Assembly (NCBI GenBank): GCA_002869925.2
Contig: NEWT02000010.1
Span: forward strand, 36,503-100,502
Direction: 5' to 3'
DNA length: 64,000 nt
Origin: Nitrospira sp. CG24A
GTDB taxonomy: Bacteria; Nitrospirota; Nitrospiria; Nitrospirales; Nitrospiraceae
Shown: positions 26,790-36,393 of the stretch, piece after piece
Numbering within the stretch: the stretch's first letter is position 1
How the letters are laid out: every line of letters begins with the position of its first letter
Position numbers and translations under genes: made by a program
The notes under the pieces: model-generated
Databases searched by the model: none
The model's input: only the letters and a program-made list of their open reading frames with translations
Told to the model about the DNA's origin: nothing

Positions 26790-27107
26790 ATGAGTTCGTT
26801 GCCGCTGCTTTTCAAAAAAGAAGGATTGATTGAAAAGCACCAGATTGAAGGGGTTGACCCGAGCGATCGGTATTTCAATCGCATGATCCTTGTCAATCGA
26901 ACACCCTCTGGTTACGCCGCGAAAGTCATGTATGAAGCCCTGAACGTCGAAGGCCATCCCCATCCCACCATTACGGCTGCGGTACAAGAGCTCATCGACA
27001 TGATGCAGCGATTCGGCTTCACTAAAATGAGGACGCGCGCCAATTTCAAAGGTGCGAAATATCTCGCCGAAAAAGAAACCTGGGTCGATTATCAGGACCT
27101 GGCATAG
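26790..27107 (+). CDS. Conserved-looking hypothetical protein, about 105 residues
   Basis: I do not recognise this family. The sequence is soluble and mixed alpha/beta (FKKEGLIEKHQIEGVDPSD, MILVNRTPSGYAAKVMYEAL, AVQELIDMMQRFGFTKM). The open frame extends upstream to 26619, but GGAGGG directly before ATG codons at 26787 and 26790 favours the short form. It is a single plus-strand gene between the minus-strand pgsA and hydrolase genes, 9 bases from the latter's stop (convergent). Confidence 0.65.
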   Translation: MSSLPLLFKKEGLIEKHQIEGVDPSDRYFNRMILVNRTPSGYAAKVMYEALNVEGHPHPTITAAVQELIDMMQRFGFTKMRTRANFKGAKYLAEKETWVDYQDLA

Positions 27108-27116
27108 CGGTACCTC

Positions 27117-28253
27117 TTACGCAGAGACATACTCCCGATAGACCAGATCGTGAATCCGTGGGCGGAAGGCCTTAATCTTCTCGTTCCTTCGGTTCGGATG
27201 TACTCGATTGGATAACAGCACCACCTCCAATTCATGGAGTGGATCAATCCATAGCGACGTCCCCGTAAAGCCGAGATGACCGAACGACCGCTCAGAAAAA
27301 CTAGACCCCGATGAAGACGGCGCAGACGGAGTATCCCATCCCAACGCCCAACTCGATCGAGCGACAGATTCCTGGCGGGTCGTAAACTGCCTGACAAGGT
27401 CTCCATCCAGAATCGATTCTCTTCCATGATATCCGCGGAGCCAGGCTCCGGAGACCGCCAGTACTGATTCAGCAGTCCCGAATAATCCTGCATGACCTGC
27501 AACACCACCCAGCGCTGCAGCATTCTCGTCATGCACCTCCCCCCATAGGAGTCGATTGCGCCGCTCATCCCATTCGGTCGGGGCGATGCATGACACATCG
27601 ACAATTGGGCGAAGGCTACCGCATTGCACTCCCCCTGCCGTAGGGCAAAACATCATAGGGTCCGCCCGTAGCGGTCGGACGATGGCAACTTCGCACCAGC
27701 GGTCCAACGGCATTCCACTGAGACGCTCCACCAGAAACCCCAACAACATGAATCCAAGGTCACTATAGACGCAGCGCTCCCCCCGCGCATAGAGCAGCGG
27801 CTCATCTCGAATCATCTTCAGTACCAGTTGCGTGACAACATGATTTCCGCCGGAAGGTTCAAGGCCAATCCCTCCGGTCCCCAGCCGCTCGTAGAAGGGC
27901 CGCCATCCTGGCAGGCCTGAACGATGAGTTAAAAGGTCTTTCACCGTTGCCTGACCGATTGGCGTCCCGTCAAGTTCAGTCAAGACTTCCTGTACAGGAT
28001 CTTCAAGCCTTACCTTGGCCTGTTGCGCCAGAAGCAAGAGAGATGTCCCCGTTACTACCGGCTTCGTGAGAGACGCGAGGTCATATAGGCTAGCGGGTTG
28101 AACCGGAAGGCCCGGAGGCTCTGACGACAATCGCCCAGCCACCATCACACATTGCAGCTCCCCACGAAGACGCACCGCCAGCTGAGCACCGGGGAAGACA
28201 CCCTCGTCGACAGCCGATTGCAATGCCGCCTGAATGACATGATGAGTAGCCAT
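27117..28253 (-). CDS. Class C beta-lactamase-fold serine hydrolase
   Basis: This 378-residue protein of the beta-lactamase/DD-peptidase superfamily has the SxxK motif in ASLTKPV (near residue 61), the second motif as YSDLGF, and a third motif HLGFTGTS. No signal peptide is evident, which argues against a true periplasmic lactamase and suggests a cytoplasmic esterase or peptidase. Substrate unknown. It lies downstream of divIVA, perhaps at the end of the dcw-linked run. Confidence 0.85.
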   Translation of the reverse strand: MATHHVIQAALQSAVDEGVFPGAQLAVRLRGELQCVMVAGRLSSEPPGLPVQPASLYDLASLTKPVVTGTSLLLLAQQAKVRLEDPVQEVLTELDGTPIGQATVKDLLTHRSGLPGWRPFYERLGTGGIGLEPSGGNHVVTQLVLKMIRDEPLLYARGERCVYSDLGFMLLGFLVERLSGMPLDRWCEVAIVRPLRADPMMFCPTAGGVQCGSLRPIVDVSCIAPTEWDERRNRLLWGEVHDENAAALGGVAGHAGLFGTAESVLAVSGAWLRGYHGRESILDGDLVRQFTTRQESVARSSWALGWDTPSAPSSSGSSFSERSFGHLGFTGTSLWIDPLHELEVVLLSNRVHPNRRNEKIKAFRPRIHDLVYREYVSA

Positions 28254-28358
28254 GGGCGGAATACCCTACTGTGGGTGGGAAATAATGCGGTTTCGGGGAG
28301 CCGCACGAGCCAGCTTAGAGAACGCCTGAGCAAGCGAGAAGTAGTCGCTTCGGACGAG

Positions 28359-28871
28359 TTAGAGCCTCGGGCTCGATTCTCCTTCGAGCTTCTCTGCCGA
28401 GGCGGTTGCGGCGTCTTGAAACGCCTCATGCTCTTCCACTTCCAGCATCCGTTCGAACATGCGCAACGACGCCCGCAAACGTTCGACCATCAGCAAGCGT
28501 TGTTTTTGGAGCGACGTGAGGTCACGCTGTGTATCGGTCAGCTCGACCCTGGCCTGATGGATCAGTTCGCCCGCCTTCTGTTCTGCCTCCTTAATGACGA
28601 GATCCGCCTCCCGATGAGCATTCCGCTTTACATCTTCTGCCAGCGATTGAGCAGACAACAGCGTAGTCGACAATGTAGCTTCCGTCCGTTTCAACTCGGC
28701 AAGTTGCTGTTCTAGAAATACGATCTTTTCTCGCTGAACCGCATCGTCTCGATTCAACAATTCGACCGTCCGCGCTATTTCTTCGAGGAAGCGATTGACC
28801 TCTTCCTTGTCATATCCGCGAAAAGCGACCGTAAACACCATTTGCTGGATATCAAGCGGCGTCATTCTCAT
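28359..28871 (-). CDS. divIVA: DivIVA domain cell-division/polarity protein
   Basis: This 170-residue protein starts with the DivIVA lipid-binding motif (MTPLDIQQMVFTVAFRGYDKEEVNRFLEEI) and continues as a long coiled coil (residues 35-145). DivIVA recognises curved membrane and recruits partners at poles and septa. The ATG at 28871 has GGGGGA upstream; the frame extends to 28889. It lies 19 bases after yggT in the order proC-yggT-divIVA, like the sepF-region order of Gram-positives. Confidence 0.88.
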   Translation of the reverse strand: MRMTPLDIQQMVFTVAFRGYDKEEVNRFLEEIARTVELLNRDDAVQREKIVFLEQQLAELKRTEATLSTTLLSAQSLAEDVKRNAHREADLVIKEAEQKAGELIHQARVELTDTQRDLTSLQKQRLLMVERLRASLRMFERMLEVEEHEAFQDAATASAEKLEGESSPRL

Positions 28872-28890
28872 GGCATCCCCCATGCTCATC

Positions 28891-29187
28891 TCAATTCATC
28901 CTCATGGCCAATTCCTTGAGTGACTGCACAACCGCGATTTGCAGGAAATTGATAATCAGGATCACGACGATGGGCGATACATCCATGCCAATCCGCGTGC
29001 CGATCAGTCGTCGAATTGGAGCGAGGACCGGTTCGGTCGCACGATTGAGAAATTGGACGATCGGATTCCATGGATCCGGATTAACCCACGAGATCAGGGC
29101 GCGAGCAATGATCACCCACATATAGAGCCATAATACATAGTCAAGAATCGAGGCCATTGCCGAAAGAACATTCCCCGCGACAAACAT
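28891..29187 (-). CDS. YggT family membrane protein
   Basis: This 98-residue protein has two YggT hydrophobic segments (YVLWLYMWVIIARALISWV and VSPIVVILIINFLQIAVV) with PIRRLI between them. YggT proteins are linked to osmotic tolerance and division-complex placement, without a proven reaction. Its ATG shares a base with the proC stop (TGATG), so the two are coupled. Confidence 0.88.
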   Translation of the reverse strand: MFVAGNVLSAMASILDYVLWLYMWVIIARALISWVNPDPWNPIVQFLNRATEPVLAPIRRLIGTRIGMDVSPIVVILIINFLQIAVVQSLKELAMRMN

Positions 29188-30020
29188 CAGCGCCCCAACT
29201 CTTTCGATCGCATGGTGGCCGCTTCAACCGCAGCCATTAATGTAGCACGAAACCCCCCCTGTTCAAGCCGATGAAGTCCGGCGATGGTGGTGCCTCCAGG
29301 AGACGCCACCCGATCTTTCAGCTGAGCAGGGTGTGCGCCTGATTCGAGCACCAAGCGAGCCGCGCCAAGTACTGTCTGTGCCGCAAGGAGTTCGGCGGTC
29401 TGCCGCGGCAAGCCCATCATCACTCCCCCATCCGCCAACGCTTCAATGGCCTGAAACACATAGGCCGGGCCACTCCCACTCAGGCCAGTCACCGCATCCA
29501 TCAATCGTTCCTCAACCAGGACCACACGACCGACCACTTCGAATACCATTCGAGCCACATGACCATCATCCTCAGTGACCGTGCTACCAAAAGTTAGCGC
29601 AGTCATACCCTCACGGACCAATGCTGGAATATTCGGCATCGCACGAACAACCCGCCCCCCCCCGGAAATCTGTTCGGCGATTGTCGGAATCTTTACCCCT
29701 GCCACAATAGAAATCACAAGGGCATGGGCCAGGATTGAGCCTAGCTCCCTGAGCACAGCAGAGAGCGCCTGAGGCTTCACGGCCAAAATGACCACGTCGG
29801 CCCAGGCAACCGCTTCAGGGTTGGCAGAACCAACCCGAATGCCGAACTGCCCTTGTAAGCGATCACGACGTTCAGGAACGGGATCCGTTGCCCAAATCAC
29901 GTCAGCAGAACATACCTGCCCTGCAAGAAGACCACCGATCATGGCCTCGGCCATCTGGCCGCCACCGATGAACGCAATCTTCTTTATGATCGTTGAACTA
30001 GACACACCCCGCGCCCCCAA
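29187..30020 (-). CDS. proC: Pyrroline-5-carboxylate reductase
   Basis: This 277-residue enzyme makes proline from pyrroline-5-carboxylate with NAD(P)H. The Rossmann motif IAFIGGGQMAEAMIGGLL, VVILAVKPQ, RAMPNIPALV and the C-terminal signature GLSGSGPAYVFQAIEALADGGV are all present, with VASPGGTTIAGL near the end. The start is uncertain: TTG at 30020, or GTG at 30005, neither with a clean SD. A 284-base spacer upstream holds no gene. Confidence 0.94.
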   Translation of the reverse strand: MGARGVSSSTIIKKIAFIGGGQMAEAMIGGLLAGQVCSADVIWATDPVPERRDRLQGQFGIRVGSANPEAVAWADVVILAVKPQALSAVLRELGSILAHALVISIVAGVKIPTIAEQISGGGRVVRAMPNIPALVREGMTALTFGSTVTEDDGHVARMVFEVVGRVVLVEERLMDAVTGLSGSGPAYVFQAIEALADGGVMMGLPRQTAELLAAQTVLGAARLVLESGAHPAQLKDRVASPGGTTIAGLHRLEQGGFRATLMAAVEAATMRSKELGR

Positions 30021-30304
30021 TACCTATGCCGAACCGTATCATCGTAACATCCTCCCCAACCGTACCACGATACTCATCCGACATACCGATTGCGCGCCCC
30101 CTCAAAGACATGCGACTGTGTGCTTGACATGAAGAGGTTCAGAGCCAACTCATACAGATATCGGAAGTAGGCCGACCAACGCCCAATGCACCACCACTAA
30201 GCCGATTATTCCTACAACCCCTCGGTTCCAGAGAATACCGACCTCAGAAGGTCTAACGTATTGTACAGAACCTCCCGGATAAATGTCAGCGCGCACGCTC
30301 CGAC

Positions 30305-31045
30305 TCACTCTGAGTTGTGAGAGAGTAGCGTGATCCCACTGACCATCGTCCCGTTCACCCGTCCTTCCCGTCGATAGGAATAAAACAGCTGATCGTGGCA
30401 GATTGTGCAGACATTCACCGCTGAAACAGCGGATGTGGACACACCCGCTCCCTCCACTTGCCGGCGGATCAAGGCCTTGAGGTCGAGGCGAGCTTTATGG
30501 CCTCGATAGTCATGCACAACCGACTCCCAATCAGACAATCCCATTCGAAGCTGGTCGAGCACCGGATTGTCTACTTCATAGCAGCAGGGGCCGGCCGATG
30601 GTCCGATACTGACTCGCAAATCCGACTGGGTCGACCCGAATCGGCTCGCCATCAGTGTGAGCGTTTTCGAAACAATCCCAGCAACCGCGCCCCGCCAACC
30701 GGCATGAATCGCCGCGACAACACGCCGGCGTGGGTCATGCACGAGCACGGGGACACAATCCGCCGTGCGCACGGCTACCGTCACGCCTGGTTGATCCGTC
30801 ACCAACGCATCCCACCCACCCGGAAACTGATCCGACTCAGTGAGTGGACGATCTAGGACCAAGGCCTCAGTCCCATGTACCTGCTTGACGGACAGCAGCC
30901 AGCCGTACCCCTGCGCACCAGACTGACGAGCGGGAACTCCGACATCGAATTCCAGTGAGCGTGCGTGACGGCGCGTGCCAAAGAAATGCCGAACGCCGTC
31001 GCGCGTGGATGCGAAGGCAGGAACCGTGATGACCGCCACACTCAT
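30305..31045 (-). CDS. pgeF: Multicopper-polyphenol-oxidase-like (YfiH/PgeF) protein
   Basis: This 246-residue protein carries the zinc-site residues of the family: His in SVKQVHG, Cys in TADCVPVLV, His in AIHAGWRGAV. PgeF/YfiH proteins act as purine-nucleoside phosphorylases or clear misincorporated L-Ser precursors from UDP-MurNAc in peptidoglycan synthesis. A place directly after ftsZ supports the cell-wall role. The ATG at 31045 has AGGAG 6 bases upstream. Confidence 0.92.
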   Translation of the reverse strand: MSVAVITVPAFASTRDGVRHFFGTRRHARSLEFDVGVPARQSGAQGYGWLLSVKQVHGTEALVLDRPLTESDQFPGGWDALVTDQPGVTVAVRTADCVPVLVHDPRRRVVAAIHAGWRGAVAGIVSKTLTLMASRFGSTQSDLRVSIGPSAGPCCYEVDNPVLDQLRMGLSDWESVVHDYRGHKARLDLKALIRRQVEGAGVSTSAVSAVNVCTICHDQLFYSYRREGRVNGTMVSGITLLSHNSE

Positions 31046-31087
31046 GACCATCTCCTGATATGATGACTTACCCTAAAACCTGTCGAA

Positions 31088-32263
31088 TTAGTCAACCTGT
31101 TTGCGCAGGAATGTCGGCACATCCCACTCATCATCCGTGACTGCCGTGGCTCGCTCCATCGCGTCTCTTCCATCTCCCATCCGTCGCAAGTAGGTTGGGC
31201 GATCGAAATCTTTAAAGGGCCGCTCCGCGTACGATCGTTCTCCCACCGTCTGTGGTACAGGACGGGACACCCGAACCGCGGCCACGGGAATCGGAGCCGG
31301 CTGATCCTCCCGTTCAAACCCTGTCGCAATCACGGTCACCACCAAGTCATCGCCCATATCGGGGTTGATCACCTGTCCGACAATAATGTTGGCTTCGGGG
31401 TCAGCGGTCTGCTGAACAATCGTTGCCGCTTCCTCGATTTCATGCAACGTCATGTTGGGCCCACCAGTGATATTGAGCAACACACCGCGCGCACCTTCGA
31501 CACTGCCTTCTTCCAGCAACGGACTGCAAATCGCCTTTTGCGCGGCCTCGATCGCTCGATTCGTTCCGCGCGCTACACCCATCCCCATCACTGCTCGGCC
31601 CGTATGGGACATGACGGTTCGGACATCGGCGAAGTCCACATTGACATGGCCGGTGGTCGTAATGACATCCGCAATCCCCTGAATGGCCTGCCGGAGCACG
31701 TCATCAGCGACCTTAAACGCTTCGAGCAGCGGCGTCGCTTTGTCGACGATGCCGAGCAATCGCTGATTAGGGATTATCAGTAAGGTGTCAACATGCCGAC
31801 GGAGATCGCGGACCCCTTCGTCCGCATGGAGCATCCGGCGATGACCTTCATACGAAAAAGGCTTCGTGACGACCCCGACTGTCAAGATCCCGAGTTCACG
31901 CGCGATACTCGCCACAATCGGCGCGGCGCCCGTTCCGGTTCCACCGCCCATTCCGGCGGTCACGAACACCATGTCGGCACCCTCAAGACACTCCCGAATC
32001 TGATCTTTGCTTTCCAGTGCTGAATCCTTTCCGACTTCCGGCTTGGCCCCGGCGCCGAGCCCTCTGGTCCGTTCAGGGCCCAGCTGAACTTTATACGACG
32101 CCCGCGATCGTTCCAACGCCTGCAGATCCGTATTCGCCGCGATGAAATCGACCCGAGCTAATCCGGACGTAATCATGGTGTTCAACGCATTACACCCGGC
32201 GCCACCAACACCGATCACTTTAATCCGAACGGGAGACACAACATCCTCTTCAAACGAAAACAT
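31088..32263 (-). CDS. ftsZ: Cell division GTPase FtsZ
   Basis: This 391-residue tubulin homologue forms the Z-ring. GTP-binding motifs are [18 protein letters not shown], the tubulin signature [10 protein letters not shown], and [11 protein letters not shown]. The C-terminal conserved peptide reads [14 protein letters not shown], the contact point for FtsA. The ATG at 32263 has AAGGGAGG 7 bases upstream; the frame extends to 32314 without support. It lies 54 bases after ftsA. Confidence 0.98.
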   Translation of the reverse strand: MFSFEEDVVSPVRIKVIGVGGAGCNALNTMITSGLARVDFIAANTDLQALERSRASYKVQLGPERTRGLGAGAKPEVGKDSALESKDQIRECLEGADMVFVTAGMGGGTGTGAAPIVASIARELGILTVGVVTKPFSYEGHRRMLHADEGVRDLRRHVDTLLIIPNQRLLGIVDKATPLLEAFKVADDVLRQAIQGIADVITTTGHVNVDFADVRTVMSHTGRAVMGMGVARGTNRAIEAAQKAICSPLLEEGSVEGARGVLLNITGGPNMTLHEIEEAATIVQQTADPEANIIVGQVINPDMGDDLVVTVIATGFEREDQPAPIPVAAVRVSRPVPQTVGERSYAERPFKDFDRPTYLRRMGDGRDAMERATAVTDDEWDVPTFLRKQVD

Positions 32264-32317
32264 CAGGACACCTCCCTTGATAAAATCCGCAAGGCGGACA
32301 TTCGCCTCGCGCACCGG

Positions 32318-33562
32318 TTAAAATAACTCGAAGAACCATCCCCTCATACGAGTCAAGACCTTATCCAACGGCCGACCGCTGCGCAGGCCCGCGATGGCCA
32401 TTTCCTCCATATGGCGGCGGGCATGGAGCAGCAATCCGACACCCGTGGCATGCATGGGATTGCTGACGATGTCGCGAAGCCCTCCGAGACCACCGGGCGC
32501 GCCACGGCGAGCCGGGAGATTCAAGACCTGCTCTGCCGCATCAGGCATCCCTTCCAACAACGATGTCCCACCGGTAATCACCACTCCGGCTCCCACCATG
32601 CCCTCGTAGCCGGCACGTGCGATTTCCCGACGAACCAGCTCGAATATTTCTTCGACCCGCGGCTCAAGAATCTCAGCAAGATCGCGGCGCGAGCACGTCC
32701 GTGCTGGACGGTCGCCGACCGACGGAACCTCGACCATTTCATGGCCCTGCACCAACCCTGTTCTGGCGATTCCATGCTGCAATTTTATTTTCTCGGCTTC
32801 CGTCTGAGAGGTCAGCAATCCGATGGCAAGATCCTTCGTCAAGTTCTGCCCACCGATCGGCAAAACCGCCGAGTGCCTGATACTCCCGTCTAGAAAGATC
32901 GCGAGGTCGGTTGTCCCACCGCCAAGATCAATCATGACGACGCCCAGATCGCGTTCTTCCTGGCTGAGGACGGCCTCACTGGACGCCAAAGGCTGCAAGA
33001 CCATGTCGATAACATCGAGCCCCGCGCGATTCACACACTTGATGATATTCTGCGCCGACGTCACGGCGCCGGTAATGACATGAACATTGACTTCGAGACG
33101 ATTGCCGGACAGGCCTAACGGCTCCCGAACCCCTTCTTGCCCATCGACCATGAATTCACGAGGGAGCACGTGAAGAATCCGCCGTTCATGGGGAACGACG
33201 GCCAGAGTCCGCGCGCTTTCGATCGCACGCTGAATATCTTCCCGCGTGACCTCTGCCTTTTTGAGCGCGACGACCCCCTTGCAGTTTTCCGCAGAGATGT
33301 GGCTGCCTGCAATGCCGGTATAGACGGAATTGATCTGAACCGCCGCCATCAGCTCGGCTTCCTCCACCGCCTTCTTGATCGATTCCACGGTGCTCTCGAT
33401 GTCGACCACGACACCCTTGCGAAGCCCTCGCGACGGACTGGATCCCACCCCGATAATATTGAGCACGCTATCATCGGTGATTTCCGACACGATGGCGCAG
33501 ATCTTCGTGGTCCCGATATCCAATCCCACAAGAATCTGATCACGCTTCGGCACAGCTCTCAC
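32318..33562 (-). CDS. ftsA: Cell division protein FtsA
   Basis: This 414-residue actin-like ATPase tethers FtsZ to membrane. It shows LVGLDIGTTKICAIV (phosphate 1), the 1C subdomain, VMIDLGGGTTDLAIF and ITGGTSLLEGM. The final amphipathic helix (MRGWFFELF) is the membrane anchor. Its GTG start at 33562 overlaps the ftsQ stop by 4 bases. Confidence 0.97.
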   Translation of the reverse strand: MRAVPKRDQILVGLDIGTTKICAIVSEITDDSVLNIIGVGSSPSRGLRKGVVVDIESTVESIKKAVEEAELMAAVQINSVYTGIAGSHISAENCKGVVALKKAEVTREDIQRAIESARTLAVVPHERRILHVLPREFMVDGQEGVREPLGLSGNRLEVNVHVITGAVTSAQNIIKCVNRAGLDVIDMVLQPLASSEAVLSQEERDLGVVMIDLGGGTTDLAIFLDGSIRHSAVLPIGGQNLTKDLAIGLLTSQTEAEKIKLQHGIARTGLVQGHEMVEVPSVGDRPARTCSRRDLAEILEPRVEEIFELVRREIARAGYEGMVGAGVVITGGTSLLEGMPDAAEQVLNLPARRGAPGGLGGLRDIVSNPMHATGVGLLLHARRHMEEMAIAGLRSGRPLDKVLTRMRGWFFELF

Positions 33563-34428
33563 ACCCTTTCCCGCACAATGACGCGGTTGTCATACCGTAA
33601 ATCAATCTCGTTCACTGCGCCCGTCCGATCATTGAATGGGCTTGTTTTAAATGACGGATTCACCCTCCGAAATCGCTCCCATTGATCGACCAGAGAATCG
33701 CCTCCAAACTGAAATCGCACCCCGTTGGCCGACGCCACCACATTCGAGACATTCGTGAGATCGATCTCAACCCTCCCGTCGAACGTATTGGCGATGAGCT
33801 TGGCCAACACGACCCCGGACTGAACCGCGTGACGCACTTGTCCCTCGCCGTGCTGAAGAGACTGAACCTCGAGTCCGATCATCAAGGGTAGCGCCTGATC
33901 GTCCTGCTTCCCCAACTTGGCAAGAAGATACCCATTCTCATCACTCAACCAATGGTCCGCGCCTGCGCGAATAATCGCGGCCGGCGTGCGCTCCACGACC
34001 GTGATATGCAACAGATGCAGCGGCCGGCGTTCGACCGTCGCCTCCTTAATCCATGCGTGCGCCTGCACTCGCTCAGCAAGAAACGATGTGCTGATTTGAT
34101 GAAGTCCCATGCCTGGCTTCAACACGAGCCGCTCTAATATTTCCGGTTTCGTGACTCGGTGCATACCCTCAATCTCTACGTCACGGATTTCTAGCCAACC
34201 CTGAACCATGGGTCCCATCTCTTGCATGGCGACAGTCAGGCCCCATGCCAGTGCCGCCAGACCGAGAACCCATCGCCCGACGAACAACGCACGCCTACGC
34301 CGTGAGAGCAACGTCTCCCGACGCGCCTGTTGGCGTTGATCCGCAATCTGACTGGCACGCGCGCCCTTCCATTGGTTCGACCGTGGACCGATGGGAGGCG
34401 CCGCTCGTTTCCGCATGAGTATCTTCAT
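33559..34428 (-). CDS. ftsQ: Cell division protein FtsQ
   Basis: This 289-residue bitopic divisome protein has a basic cytoplasmic N-terminus, a single transmembrane segment (about residues 48-68), a POTRA domain (IRDVEIEGMHRVTKPEIL, LVLKPGMGL) and the FtsQ beta domain. It bridges FtsL/FtsB and FtsA in the periplasm. The tail overlaps ftsA. It follows ddl by 7 bases. Confidence 0.92.
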   Translation of the reverse strand: MKILMRKRAAPPIGPRSNQWKGARASQIADQRQQARRETLLSRRRRALFVGRWVLGLAALAWGLTVAMQEMGPMVQGWLEIRDVEIEGMHRVTKPEILERLVLKPGMGLHQISTSFLAERVQAHAWIKEATVERRPLHLLHITVVERTPAAIIRAGADHWLSDENGYLLAKLGKQDDQALPLMIGLEVQSLQHGEGQVRHAVQSGVVLAKLIANTFDGRVEIDLTNVSNVVASANGVRFQFGGDSLVDQWERFRRVNPSFKTSPFNDRTGAVNEIDLRYDNRVIVRERV

Positions 34429-34435
34429 GGCACGT

Positions 34436-35434
34436 TCACTTCCCCTGACGAATGGTCAAGGCGACCGCGCGAGTGAGTGCGGACTCAAGAATCCGTTCGG
34501 TCAACTCGTCATAGTCGATTCTGGCCTGTGCCGCCGCCATCGGGAGCAAACTCGTTTCAGTCATGCCCGGTGCGGTATTGATCTCCAATACGACCGGGCG
34601 GCCGCGCGGGGTGATACGGAAATCGACTCGGGCCGCACCCTCACAGCCCAGTGCTTGATACGTGCGCAACGCCAACATCCGAATCTGCCTGGTCACTGCG
34701 ACGCTTACGGGTGCCGGACAGAGATATTGGGTTTTCCCCTTTTCATACTTCGCGGCAAAATCGTAAAAACCTCCCGGCGCCACAATTTCCACAGCAGGAA
34801 GGACCAATGGAGAAACATCGCGTCCTCCGATGATCGATACCGTCACCTCATGCCCAGGAATATAGGCCTCGACCATCGCATCCACGTCATAGCGATGGGC
34901 CAAGGCCAACGCATCACGCCATTGCGACGGTTTGCGCACAATCGTGACCCCAATCGTGGAGCCTTGCGAAGCAGGCTTCACCACAAGAGGCCAGCGCAAT
35001 TTTTCCGCTCGCAACAGGGTGGCGCTGGAGACGTTCCCTCCTCGCTTCACAACTGTACCGGCCGGCACAGGAATACGAGCTGAAGCCAAGAGTGTTTTCG
35101 TCGTAACTTTATGCATACCGATTGCACTCGCCTGGATGCCGGATCCGGTGTAGGGAATTCCCAACGTCTCCAGAAATCCTTGAATCGCTCCATCTTCCCC
35201 GCCCGGTCCATGCAAAGCCAGAAATGCCAGGTCGATCTTCCGATCGCGCAGGTCCTGAGAGAGCGTCGGCCCGACATCAATGACAACCGCATCGTAGCCG
35301 CGGCGGACCAACGATCGATGAACCGCGGCGCCTGTCCGGAGCGACACCTCGCGCTCAGCCGATTGTCCGCCCATCAGCACCCCGATGCGGGCACGGGTCA
35401 GAAGCGGCCGCTCTGTCGCATGAAGCTCACTCAT
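34436..35434 (-). CDS. ddl: D-alanine-D-alanine ligase
   Basis: This 332-residue ATP-grasp enzyme makes the D-Ala-D-Ala end of peptidoglycan precursors. Visible are GVLMGGQSAEREVSLRTG, LHGPGGEDGAIQGFLE, VVKPASQGSTIGV and the metal site LEINTAPGMTETSLLP. It starts 4 bases downstream of murB's stop and ends 7 bases before ftsQ. Confidence 0.96.
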   Translation of the reverse strand: MSELHATERPLLTRARIGVLMGGQSAEREVSLRTGAAVHRSLVRRGYDAVVIDVGPTLSQDLRDRKIDLAFLALHGPGGEDGAIQGFLETLGIPYTGSGIQASAIGMHKVTTKTLLASARIPVPAGTVVKRGGNVSSATLLRAEKLRWPLVVKPASQGSTIGVTIVRKPSQWRDALALAHRYDVDAMVEAYIPGHEVTVSIIGGRDVSPLVLPAVEIVAPGGFYDFAAKYEKGKTQYLCPAPVSVAVTRQIRMLALRTYQALGCEGAARVDFRITPRGRPVVLEINTAPGMTETSLLPMAAAQARIDYDELTERILESALTRAVALTIRQGK

Positions 35435-35438
35435 ACCG

Positions 35439-36389
35439 CTATGTCTCTCCTACGATTTTCAGTTCAAGATCTAACCGCACCCCCACCCGACGGCGAATTG
35501 CGCTGCGGACCTTCCCGATCAACGCCGTCACATCTGCCGCATTCGCCTGCCCCCGATTGACCATGAAATTGGCATGCTTCATCGAGACTTCCGCATCGCC
35601 GACACGTGCACCCTTGAGGCCGACTGACTCAATCAGTCGCCCGGCAGAATCGTTCGGAGGATTCTTGAACACACAACCGGCACTGGGCATCGCGAGCGGT
35701 TGTGTGTCTCGTCGATAGTGGAGATAGTCCTTGACCACTCGCTGGATTTCCGATCGGACTCCTGGCTTCAATTGAAGCCAGACTCCCACAACGATGCCGC
35801 GTGGCAGCAAGGCCCGTCGATATTCGAACCTCACCTGAGCTGCCTCCAGGTCTACGATCTGGCCTTTCATATTCACCATGCGAACAGCCTTGATCGAATC
35901 CTTCATTTCACCGAGCTTGGTCCCGGCATTCATGACGACACAGCCGGCCGCTGTCCCGGGAATTCCCGCCGCCCATTCCAGTCCCGCAAGGGAATGACGG
36001 ATCGCGTACCCAATCAATGTCGGCATCCCGACTCCCCCTTCGGCATACAACACCGCCGTCGGTTCTTCTTTGATAGCCCGCAGCCGCGCCAAGCTGACCA
36101 CAATGCCGCGAATGCCTCCGTCTCGGATAAGGAGGTTCGTTCCGCCCAGGACGAACATCGGAATCTTGTGCGCACGCGCCTGCCGAACCACCAGACAGAC
36201 ATCTTCAATATCCGCGGGCTCACAGACGACATCCGCCGGCCCTCCAATCTTAAACGAGGTGTACTCTCGCAGCGGAGCCCGGAAGGATGTGGACCCCCTG
36301 AGACCGGCCACCGCAGCGCGCACATCTGTCTGCGTAAACTGCGCATGCGCGTGTGCGGTTGTCCTAACACCTTGGCTCCCTCGCGTCAT
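35439..36389 (-). CDS. murB: UDP-N-acetylenolpyruvoylglucosamine reductase
   Basis: This 316-residue FAD enzyme reduces the enolpyruvyl group to lactyl, giving UDP-MurNAc. The FAD_binding_4 part has YTSFKIGGPADVVCEP and GIPGTAAGCVVMNAGT; the MurB C-terminal domain has AMPSAGCVFKNPP, where Cys stands at the position of the usual catalytic Ser, a known variation. It lies 4 bases after murC. Confidence 0.95.
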   Translation of the reverse strand: MTRGSQGVRTTAHAHAQFTQTDVRAAVAGLRGSTSFRAPLREYTSFKIGGPADVVCEPADIEDVCLVVRQARAHKIPMFVLGGTNLLIRDGGIRGIVVSLARLRAIKEEPTAVLYAEGGVGMPTLIGYAIRHSLAGLEWAAGIPGTAAGCVVMNAGTKLGEMKDSIKAVRMVNMKGQIVDLEAAQVRFEYRRALLPRGIVVGVWLQLKPGVRSEIQRVVKDYLHYRRDTQPLAMPSAGCVFKNPPNDSAGRLIESVGLKGARVGDAEVSMKHANFMVNRGQANAADVTALIGKVRSAIRRRVGVRLDLELKIVGET

Positions 36390-36393
36390 CGCA